Notes under the pieces: generated by a model
Databases searched by the model: none
The model's input: the letters and a program-made list of their open reading frames with translations, nothing else
What the model was told of the DNA's origin: nothing
Assembly (NCBI GenBank): GCA_018432645.1
Contig: JAHDSP010000158.1
Span: 1 to 5,986 of the forward strand
Length of the DNA stretch: 5,986 bases
Direction: 5' to 3'
From: Bacteroidales bacterium
Lineage (GTDB): Bacteria; Bacteroidota; Bacteroidia; Bacteroidales; DTU049
Shown here: piece by piece, positions 1 through 5,445 of the stretch
Layout of the letters: every line of letters begins with the position of its first letter
How positions within the stretch are numbered: position 1 is the first letter of the stretch
Program-made: the position numbers and the translations under genes

Positions 1-1
1 A

Positions 2-1465
2 ATTTCTCCTAAAGATCGCATATTTATAAGTGGATATTTTGGGCGAGATGTATTTGACGTGAAAGTAGCTGATGATAATTTCTCTACAAATATTGATTGG
101 GGTAATGCTACCCTAACTGCTAGGTGGAATCATCTATTTTCACAAAAATTATTTTCTAATACTACTTTTATTTATAGCGATTATAACTTTAATTTTGGTG
201 CTATACAAGAGCTATATAATGTACAATTAAATACATCTATTAGAGATTTTCAATTAAAATCTGACTTTGCTTATTTTTTAAAAGATGGTTGGAATATGAA
301 ATTTGGAGTCGAAGGCATACATCATACTTTCAAACCATATACAGCTTCTTTTACTATGGAAAATAGTCCATTAAATCTCGGTAATCCAACTAAACTTTAT
401 GCGTGGGAAGCTGCTGGCTACTTTCATACAGAAGGGGACATAAATAGATGGATACGTATATCAGCAGGTGCTAGACTAGGATATTATCAGCAAATAGGAC
501 CTTTTACTCGATATCTTTTCGATCCTATAACCCTCACTAATACTGATAGTATAGTTTATGGTAAATTCAAAAAAATCGTCAATTATTATCAATTGGAGCC
601 ACGTTTTTTAGTTAGATTTAAAGTCGATAGTACAAGCTCTATTAAACTATCTGCTACTCGCAATGCACAATTTATTCATATGGTTTCTCCTGTAAATGTT
701 ACTTTGCCAACAGATTTATGGATTCCTAGCACTGATAGTGTAAAACCTCAAATTGGTTATCAATTATCATTAGGATATTTTCGTAATTTTTTTGATAACT
801 CTATAGAGCTTAGTATAGAAGGTTATTATAAATGGCTATTTAACCAAATAGATTATAAAGAAGAGTCTCTTTATGAAAATTACATTCTTACTAATTTAGA
901 CAATAATTTTACATATGGCAAAGGTAGAGCTTACGGTATAGAATTATTTTTACAAAAAAAATATGGAACATTCACAGGATGGATAGGTTATAGCTATGGT
1001 AAAACTGAACGTGAATTTCCTAAAATTAATGATGGGAAACCTTTTCCCGCAAAATATGATCGCACTCACGATATAAGTATAGTTTTAACATATCGGATAA
1101 GTAATGCGTTTAGTTTATCAGGTGTGTGGGTGTTTGCCACCGGTAATACAGCTACGGTCCCAGTTTCTAGATATTTTATAGAAGGTAATATTGTAACAGA
1201 ATATAGTGATAGAAATGCTTTTCGTTTACCATCATACCATAGAGCTGACCTTAGCCTCACCTGGTATCCGCAACATAAGAAAAAATCAAGAAAAATTGAA
1301 GAAAGTTGGAATCTATCTATTTATAATGTTTACAATAGAAAAAATCCTTATGTTATCTATTTTGATATTAATGGAGATATGACACAAAATAATATGACTA
1401 TCACTGCCAAACAGCTTTCACTCTTCCCTATTCTACCATCGATTACGTGGAATTTCAAATTTTAA
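2..1465 (+). CDS. TonB-dependent outer-membrane receptor, C-terminal part (5' end outside window)
   Basis: The frame is open from base 2, so the gene begins upstream; the GTG at 59 is internal (GYFGRDVFDV precedes it). About 487 residues are present. They show alternating aromatic/polar strands typical of a 22-stranded TonB receptor barrel. Family landmarks near the end are an SYHRADLSLTW strand, then WNLSIYNVYNRKNPYVIYFD, a form of the recurrent 'N-Y-N-R-x-N-P' segment of Bacteroidota receptors. The C-terminus LPSITWNFKF ends in Phe, the expected signal for the outer-membrane assembly machinery. The N-terminal signal peptide, any carboxypeptidase-regulatory-like domain and the plug lie outside the window. 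The family moves ligands across the outer membrane using TonB/ExbBD energy. The ligand cannot be inferred here. The DUF4249 lipoprotein gene starts 6 nt downstream, implying one transcript. Family assignment is firm. Confidence 0.93.
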   Translation: MSPKDRIFISGYFGRDVFDVKVADDNFSTNIDWGNATLTARWNHLFSQKLFSNTTFIYSDYNFNFGAIQELYNVQLNTSIRDFQLKSDFAYFLKDGWNMKFGVEGIHHTFKPYTASFTMENSPLNLGNPTKLYAWEAAGYFHTEGDINRWIRISAGARLGYYQQIGPFTRYLFDPITLTNTDSIVYGKFKKIVNYYQLEPRFLVRFKVDSTSSIKLSATRNAQFIHMVSPVNVTLPTDLWIPSTDSVKPQIGYQLSLGYFRNFFDNSIELSIEGYYKWLFNQIDYKEESLYENYILTNLDNNFTYGKGRAYGIELFLQKKYGTFTGWIGYSYGKTEREFPKINDGKPFPAKYDRTHDISIVLTYRISNAFSLSGVWVFATGNTATVPVSRYFIEGNIVTEYSDRNAFRLPSYHRADLSLTWYPQHKKKSRKIEESWNLSIYNVYNRKNPYVIYFDINGDMTQNNMTITAKQLSLFPILPSITWNFKF

Positions 1466-1471
1466 TCTATT

Positions 1472-2341
1472 ATGAGAATTTATAAATTATTTTTCCTTAT
1501 TTTATTTATAACCTTATCTTCATGCAGTAAGGAAATTGAGCTTGATCTGCCAGAACCAGATAAAAAATATGTAATAGAAGGCTACATAGAAAATAATCAT
1601 TATCCCGTAATAGCTGTAACACGTAATAGCAGCTATTTTGATCCTATAGATAGTAATTATATAATGAATTTATTCGTTTTAGATGCTAAAGTTTACATCT
1701 CTAATGGAGAAAATGAAGTAGAATGTTTTTTATCCACAAATAATCTTATCAATGGTGCATGGCCATATTTATATTACACTACTAATCAAATGGTGGGAGA
1801 GCTAGATAAAATATATTCCATTAAAGTTATAATTGGCTCTGATACTATTACTGGAAGAGATACTATGCCTTCACAAGTTTTTTTAGACTCATTATGGTGT
1901 GAACCTATCAAAGATAATGATACATTAAAAGATTTATGGATTTCCTTTATCGATCCTCCAGTAAAGAATTTTTATCGTTTTTTTACTAAAAGACAATCGA
2001 GAGATAATTATTTTGTACCATCTGCATTATTTGTTTTAGATGATGTATATTTTAATAATCAATTTTTTAAAGTTAATCTAGTTAGAGGTATAGAAAATAT
2101 TTATAGTGATAGCACCTATCGAGATCCAGAATTAGGTAAATACAAGGTTGGAGATACAGTTATAGTGAAAACAGCAAATATGACCAGGCAACATTACAAT
2201 TTTTGGAGAACAGCAGAACAAGAAATCTATATTGGCAGCAGTCCATTCATTAACCCTGTAAGGATACGACATACTGTAAAAGGTGGATTAGGTGTATTTG
2301 GTTGTTACGCTACTACCTATGATACAATAGTAATAAATTAA
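1472..2341 (+). CDS. DUF4249-type lipoprotein, partner of the TonB receptor
   Basis: This is a 289-residue protein. Residues 1-18 form a lipoprotein signal peptide (MRIYK, a hydrophobic core, then L-S-S-C with lipidated Cys18). The mature start CSKEIELDLPEPDKKYVIEGYIEN matches what I know of DUF4249 proteins: a short acidic linker followed by a 'VIEGYI' beta strand. Further hallmarks are the 'VLDAKVYISNGENEVE' strand, a GDTITGRDTMP segment near residue 125, and a C-terminal GGLGVFGCYATTYDTIVIN. Length is usual for the family. Genes of this family commonly follow TonB-dependent receptor genes, as here (6 nt gap). By analogy with SusD-like lipoproteins a surface ligand-binding role is plausible, but that is inference and the biochemical function is unknown. 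Lys-Glu after the Cys could act as a surface-export signal. No clear terminator follows the stop. Confidence 0.88.
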   Translation: MRIYKLFFLILFITLSSCSKEIELDLPEPDKKYVIEGYIENNHYPVIAVTRNSSYFDPIDSNYIMNLFVLDAKVYISNGENEVECFLSTNNLINGAWPYLYYTTNQMVGELDKIYSIKVIIGSDTITGRDTMPSQVFLDSLWCEPIKDNDTLKDLWISFIDPPVKNFYRFFTKRQSRDNYFVPSALFVLDDVYFNNQFFKVNLVRGIENIYSDSTYRDPELGKYKVGDTVIVKTANMTRQHYNFWRTAEQEIYIGSSPFINPVRIRHTVKGGLGVFGCYATTYDTIVIN

Positions 2342-2772
2342 TTGATTTAGGCGTTTAATTAATAACTAAATTATTACTTATATCTATCTGTTATTAAGAA
2401 CTTTACATAATCATATATTATTTGTTTAAATTAAGTAATGATATTTATTTAGCAATTTTATCTTTTTTAAAATCTTTATTTATGAATATCTTATAGAAAT
2501 TTTTTCTAAAATTTTAATTTTTAATTATTTTCTTTATAATCTACAATACAAAAAGTATTAATATGAATTTAATTAAATTTATATATCATTATTTAATTTA
2601 AACATTTATTAGAATTAATAATTTTTATTTATTTAAACGTTATAATATCTAAATTATACTTGTCAATTCACAGTAATAGCTATATTTCTTATGAGTATGA
2701 ATATTTTTTGATAAATTTTCTTATAAATTCTTTCTTTTCCAACTATGAAAATAAAGAAACAAAGAAAAGTCT
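2342..2772. other. AT-rich intergenic desert
   Basis: I find no gene in this stretch. All frames on both strands are broken by frequent stops, and the longest Met-initiated frames are about 12-15 codons (for example one at 2564 and one at 2744). The sequence is extremely AT-rich, with many short A/T palindromes that are expected by chance at this composition. It lies 3' of the plus-strand receptor operon and beyond the 3' end of the minus-strand operon, so it is a convergent intergenic region. No GC hairpin plus T-tract terminator is visible just after 2341. Confidence 0.7.
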
Positions 2773-2877
2773 CCGCTGGGGAAATGATTTGAGGGGTTTA
2801 AAATTTTAAACCCCTACAAGATTTCTTACTGCCCAACGCTACTTGCTTGTTTTAATGCAAATCATTTCCCAATGCGG
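2773..2877. repeat. Imperfect inverted repeat enclosing a perfect palindrome (structured element)
   Basis: The 13-bp arm GGGAAATGATTTG (2779-2791) is exactly inverted as CAAATCATTTCCC (2858-2870). Beyond a short mismatch, CCGC (2773-2776) pairs with GCGG (2874-2877). Directly inside the left arm sits a 24-bp perfect palindrome (2792-2815). Directly after that, ACAAG (2816-2820) can pair with CTTGT (2836-2840). The whole can fold as an outer stem closing a multi-branch junction. It is less AT-rich than its flanks. It could be a MITE-like or REP-like mobile repeat, a structured RNA or a transcription-attenuating element; the sequence alone does not decide. Confidence 0.7.
2792..2815. repeat. 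24-bp perfect palindrome
   Basis: The sequence reads A, GGGG, TTT, AAAA, TTTT, AAA, CCCC, T and is identical to its reverse complement. As RNA it could make a stem of about 10 bp with a minimal loop on either strand; as DNA it could be a cruciform or a binding site for a dimeric protein. It is nested immediately inside the left arm of the larger inverted repeat. There is no T-tract on either side, so it is not a classical intrinsic terminator. Confidence 0.85.
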
Positions 2878-2882
2878 TTTTG

Positions 2883-2900
2883 ACACATCTAAAGATGTGT
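2883..2900. repeat. Short perfect hairpin (8-bp stem)
   Basis: ACACATCT (2883-2890) and AGATGTGT (2893-2900) are exact inverted copies separated by AA. The hairpin lies 5 nt after the larger inverted-repeat block and is followed by a weaker dyad (AAACT 2908-2912 with AGTTT 2916-2920). The three dyads in a row suggest one structured element covering roughly 2773-2921. No poly-T follows on either strand. Confidence 0.65.
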
Positions 2901-2910
2901 TTCCAGAAAA

Positions 2911-3114
2911 CTAGTAGTTTCGATTAGAGACAAATAGCTCGACGTAGGTGAGGTATTGGAAGTGCTGAAAAATCATTCTGATAATTCTAATTTTGTTTTT
3001 TGTTCCATATATTTCGAACGGTACACCTATCATATGACGCTTAAAATAAGGATATTTTTCATCTTCTTCATGCTTCCAACATATAAATTTTTTTATTTCA
3101 ACTGTTAAAATACA
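2911..3114 (-). pseudogene. 67-codon open frame after the stop of the 3115-3642 gene; possible gene remnant
   Basis: On the minus strand, directly after the TAA at 3117-3115 and in the same frame, 67 sense codons follow before a TAG at 2913-2911. The translation begins CILTVEIKKF, continues through a charged KHEEDEKYPYFKRH segment, and ends YLTYVELFVSNRNY. The first Met in the stretch is codon 28 (MIGVPFEIYGTKNK), which would leave a 40-residue product. Such a long stop-free run is unlikely by chance at this base composition, and the residue mix looks protein-like. I do not recognise a family. It could be the tail of a decayed gene, a short gene with a non-standard start, a readthrough extension of the upstream gene, or chance. 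Confidence 0.3.
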
Positions 3115-3642
3115 TTAGTCATACAAAAACCTAACAAACTTGGTTTTATCCCAATAGTAAGACAGACTTATGCTTTCCCTCAAATCATCAACCATTATTC
3201 CGTCAAAAGGCACTATGATTGTTTCGTCAGCAGCTTCCCATTTTCCTTTAGGTTCAATAGCAATTTTAAGCTCTGTTATTTCGCCCTCCCAAATTCCAAA
3301 ACAATCAATCAAACAATGTTCTACTTTATCATTAACTATTCTGAAGAAAAAAAGACAAACTTCATTATTCTTTTTTCTCAAAAGCAAAGCATAATCATCA
3401 ATATTATCTCCATCAAAGTCAGATATACAAACTAATGACTGCTCTTTATACTTTTGTAACCAAAACGTTTTGTTTCCGTTCTTAGATTCTACAATAAAAT
3501 TATAATCCGGCAAAGAATCTTGCACATATTGGTAAATATCTGAAGCGTGATTTTTAACTACACTACTATTAGGTGTTTGTTCTTGGTATTGCTGAAAAGC
3601 AATTAATAAAATAAAAATTAGTTGCATACAATTAATCTTCAT
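3115..3642 (-). CDS. Secreted hypothetical protein with FG-GAP-like Asp loop
   Basis: This 175-residue protein is not recognised as a named family. Residues 1-16 (MKINC, then a hydrophobic MQLIFILLIAF) look like a signal peptide without a lipobox, so a periplasmic or secreted location is inferred. Residues 74-88 carry DFDGDNIDDYALLL, an Asp-rich loop like those of FG-GAP/VCBS repeats that bind calcium (D75, D77, D79, D82, D83). Only one such loop is present, so this is not a full beta-propeller. The C-terminus SYYWDKTKFVRFLYD resembles the natural end of small Bacteroidota proteins of this kind, so the stop looks genuine even though the frame stays open beyond it. The start ATG lies 7 nt after a 27-codon ORF and about 100 nt after the membrane-protein gene. 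It looks like the last complete gene of a small envelope operon. Function is unknown; an immunity-like or accessory role is only a guess. Confidence 0.75.
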   Translation of the reverse strand: MKINCMQLIFILLIAFQQYQEQTPNSSVVKNHASDIYQYVQDSLPDYNFIVESKNGNKTFWLQKYKEQSLVCISDFDGDNIDDYALLLRKKNNEVCLFFFRIVNDKVEHCLIDCFGIWEGEITELKIAIEPKGKWEAADETIIVPFDGIMVDDLRESISLSYYWDKTKFVRFLYD

Positions 3643-3649
3643 AGTATTA

Positions 3650-3733
3650 TTAATCTTTTATAAAGGTTAAATGACCGTGATCCGCATGTCCTACAATTTC
3701 ATTTCCATTTACTTTGGCGGTGAATTTATACAT
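3650..3733 (-). CDS. Possible 27-residue His-rich micropeptide
   Basis: An ATG at 3733-3731 opens a frame of 27 codons ending at TAA 3652-3650. It translates MYKFTAKVNGNEIVGH followed by ADHGHLTFIKD. It begins 10 nt after the stop of the membrane-protein gene and ends 7 nt before the start of the 3115-3642 gene, so it fills the gap exactly as an operon member would. Its bases are less AT-biased than the neighbouring gene, and the residues look coding: alternating strand pattern and an H-A-D-H-G-H cluster that could bind metal. There is no signal peptide. It could instead be the remaining start of a truncated larger gene. No family recognised. Confidence 0.4.
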   Translation of the reverse strand: MYKFTAKVNGNEIVGHADHGHLTFIKD

Positions 3734-3743
3734 AATTATATAT

Positions 3744-4064
3744 TTATTTTGTTATTATTAATGGCAGTATAATTAAAAGTAAATTTATGCCTATTAGCAT
3801 TAATAAATATTTTATTTTAATTTTTTTTAAAAATATTATTATTTGCTGTAAAATCAATAAAATAATTTGAATTACTTCGTAAAAAATATAGACAAATTTA
3901 CTTGTATATATAAATTGTTCTGCTGGCGAATTTGCTGAAAAAAGTCTATAATCTATATTACCATTAATAACATTAATTAAATCATTAAAATATAAAACAA
4001 TAAAAAAAATAGTAAATAAAGAAATTATTACCTTAAATAAAATTATCAGTTTTTTATTTACCAT
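3744..4064 (-). CDS. Small three-helix inner-membrane protein, function unknown
   Basis: This 106-residue protein is dominated by Ile, Leu and Phe. Hydrophobic segments lie at about residues 5-27, 57-78 and 86-104. A polar loop at 28-56 (NDLINVINGNIDYR, then SANSPAEQ) separates the first two, and a basic KKIKIK stretch at 80-85 separates the last two. By the positive-inside rule the N-terminus (KK at 4-5) and the basic loop are cytoplasmic, so loop 28-56 should face the periplasm. I do not recognise a family. It lies 30 nt after the stop of the lipoprotein gene on the same strand and upstream of the 27-codon ORF, consistent with one transcript. Very high AT content matches its neighbours. Coding status is supported by length, the clear topology and the operon-like position. 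Confidence 0.65.
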   Translation of the reverse strand: MVNKKLIILFKVIISLFTIFFIVLYFNDLINVINGNIDYRLFSANSPAEQFIYTSKFVYIFYEVIQIILLILQQIIIFLKKIKIKYLLMLIGINLLLIILPLIITK

Positions 4065-4094
4065 CCCTATTGATCTTTAGTAATTCGTGAATTT

Positions 4095-4517
4095 TTATTT
4101 ATTAAATCTTTCAAATGTGTCTATCCCATATTTATTCTTTAAAATTAATTTATCATTTTTAATTTCACATAAGCTCGTATCTATATAATTATAATCATAA
4201 TAAATTATTAATGTTTCGCCTTTTAATTTATACTTATACCATTCATTTGCATCTATATAAAACATAGAATCTTTTACAATTTTAAAGGTTCCATTTATGT
4301 CTTCAGGATAACACCAAATACCTAACAGTTGATTTATATCTATGTTATTCATACTATTTAATCTATTTGTATTTTCTTTAGATGAGGCTGCTGAATAAAT
4401 ATTTTTATTTGTTGAACTACTATCATTCAATGTTTCATATTTTGATTCATTTTTTGTATTTTTACAAGAAACAAAGATGAAAACAAATAATAATAAAAGA
4501 ATAATAATTTTTTTCAC
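4095..4517 (-). CDS. Lipocalin-like lipoprotein, GTG start
   Basis: This is a 140-residue protein. Residues 1-18 are a lipoprotein signal (MKKIIILLLL, hydrophobic core, F-V-S-C with Cys18). Residues 19-58 are a low-complexity Ser/Asn/Lys linker. Residues 61-140 form a small beta-rich domain beginning INQLLGIW, with the G-x-W signature (G66, W68) of lipocalin-like domains, followed by strand pairs (TFKIVKDSMFYID, WYKYKLKGETLIIYY, LILKNKYGIDTFERFNK). The start is GTG at 4517-4515: it gives a canonical MKK signal peptide and no in-frame ATG upstream fits. A 6-codon ATG frame (4534-4514) overlaps the GTG through its TGA stop. It is the first gene of the minus-strand envelope group. The region just upstream is AT-rich, with a weak Bacteroidota-like -7 match (TAATTTTA, 4550-4543), then the 8-bp repeat tract. 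Ligand and role are unknown. Confidence 0.75.
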   Translation of the reverse strand: MKKIIILLLLFVFIFVSCKNTKNESKYETLNDSSSTNKNIYSAASSKENTNRLNSMNNIDINQLLGIWCYPEDINGTFKIVKDSMFYIDANEWYKYKLKGETLIIYYDYNYIDTSLCEIKNDKLILKNKYGIDTFERFNK

Positions 4518-4586
4518 AAATTATTTTTTTTCATTTGTTATGTAAAATTAATGAATATTTTTCGAATAAATATTTTTTTGGTATTT

Positions 4587-4804
4587 CTCCCCCTCTCCCA
4601 GTCACCAAGTCTCGTCGTCGCCCCCGTCTCCCCATCTCCCCCTCTCGCAGTCCTATTTTCTCCCCATCTCCTCGTCTCCTCTTCTCCCAGTCTCCCCCTT
4701 ACCCAGTCACCTATCACCTATCACTCATCATTTATCACCTATTCTCATCAACTCATCAGCTAATCAACTAATCAGCTATTCTCCAAGTCTCCCCGTCTCC
4801 AATT
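4587..4804. repeat. Degenerate tandem repeat, 8-bp period, pyrimidine-rich on plus strand
   Basis: From 4587 to 4707 the sequence divides into 15 consecutive units, all 8 bp except one of 9 (4619-4627), nearly all starting with C and all ending with T; examples are CTCCCCAT, CTCCCAGT, CTCCTCGT. From 4708 to 4742 come five 7-bp units (CACCTAT three times, CACTCAT, CATTTAT). From 4744 to 4775 come four 8-bp units (CTCATCAA, CTCATCAG, CTAATCAA, CTAATCAG). After a 5-nt break, CTCCAAGT, CTCCCCGT and CTCCAATT (4781-4804) resume the first pattern and run to within 2 nt of the phosphopantetheinyl transferase stop. On the minus strand a typical unit is ANNGGGAG. The period is not a multiple of three and no gene is supported here. 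Resembles in style the short tandem heptamer repeats known from cyanobacteria. Confidence 0.88.
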
Positions 4805-4806
4805 CC

Positions 4807-5445
4807 TCAGTCCGTATAAGTTATCACCATAGAATCATAAATAGACCAAAAAACATTTATTTCTACAATAATATCTTTATAAAATAATTTGGCATTAATA
4901 ATATTATTTTCAAAATCTATATTTTCGATTTTAATATTTGATTTTAGAAAAATATTAGGGATATTAGATTTTTTATAAACAGATTCTTTAGCAGACCAGA
5001 ATAAAGTGCTATAAAAATACAAATTATCAATAGGTAATAAATTAATTTCTTCATCAGTGAGAAATTTATTTTTATTTCTAAAAGCTTTTTCGGAGAGCTT
5101 CTCTACATCTAATCCTCTAATTTCATTAACATTTTCATTTATTAAGACTGCTGAGTAGTTATCTGTATGGCTCACACTAATAGCTCTAGTTGGATTTACT
5201 AAATAAGGTTTATTATTTTCATCATAATAAATACGGTAAATAAAGTCTGTTTGTACAATAGTTCTTATCAAAGCTCTATAGCTCATCCATTGTTTTTTTC
5301 TTTTTTCACTTTTAAAAGAGTATAATGTAGAAAATTCTTCTTTATTCAAATAAAGATATTTAAGCAATTCATCTACACTCTCGGTGATATGCCAAATACC
5401 CAATTCTAGTCCGTTAGAAATCTTATTATAATAAACTAAAGGCAT
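4807..5445 (-). CDS. Sfp-type 4'-phosphopantetheinyl transferase
   Basis: This 212-residue cytoplasmic protein is predicted to transfer 4'-phosphopantetheine from CoA to a serine of acyl- or peptidyl-carrier proteins. Family motifs appear in order: a basic KSEKRKKQWMSYRALIR segment (45-61), NKPYL (78-82), ISVSHTDNYSAVLI (89-102, the P-x-h-S-x-S/T-H region), GLDVE (111-115, with the Mg-binding D113 and E115; the usual form is G-I-D-I/V-E), and FWSAKESVYKK (149-159, the W-x-x-K-E-S/A-x-x-K motif with K153 and E154). Length is normal for the Sfp group. The ATG at 5445-5443 immediately follows the TAA of the upstream nuclease gene with no spacer, which favours translational coupling. No carrier-protein, polyketide or peptide synthetase gene is in the window, so the substrate is unknown. 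The 3' end borders the tandem repeat, and no terminator hairpin is seen. Confidence 0.9.
   Translation of the reverse strand: MPLVYYNKISNGLELGIWHITESVDELLKYLYLNKEEFSTLYSFKSEKRKKQWMSYRALIRTIVQTDFIYRIYYDENNKPYLVNPTRAISVSHTDNYSAVLINENVNEIRGLDVEKLSEKAFRNKNKFLTDEEINLLPIDNLYFYSTLFWSAKESVYKKSNIPNIFLKSNIKIENIDFENNIINAKLFYKDIIVEINVFWSIYDSMVITYTD

Noticed and set aside
59..61. GTG as start of the TonB receptor ORF
   Set aside because: The same frame is open upstream to base 2 with receptor-like residues, and a receptor without signal peptide and plug would not function; the gene is cut by the window edge.
1066..1260. 64-codon minus-strand ORF inside the receptor gene
   Set aside because: It is antisense to well-supported receptor barrel coding sequence, has no recognisable motif and no supporting context.
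2564..2602. Short ORF (12 residues) in the AT desert
   Set aside because: Its length and A/T-only codons are expected by chance at this composition.
2792..2815. Intrinsic transcription terminator
   Set aside because: The palindrome is strong, but no T-tract follows on either strand and it lies about 450 nt beyond the DUF4249 stop; a terminator role remains only possible.
3170..3394. 74-codon plus-strand ORF antisense to the FG-GAP-like gene
   Set aside because: The minus-strand frame is longer and has a signal peptide and the Asp loop; the plus-strand product is Ser/Ile/Lys low-complexity.
4535..4771. Two overlapping plus-strand ORFs (to 4771 and 4763) rich in Pro/Ser
   Set aside because: Both are by-products of the 8-bp pyrimidine repeat, which lacks stops on this strand in two frames. 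A period that is not a multiple of three argues against coding.
4708..4775. CRISPR-like array
   Set aside because: The 7-8 bp units are directly adjacent with no spacers, and no cas gene is present.
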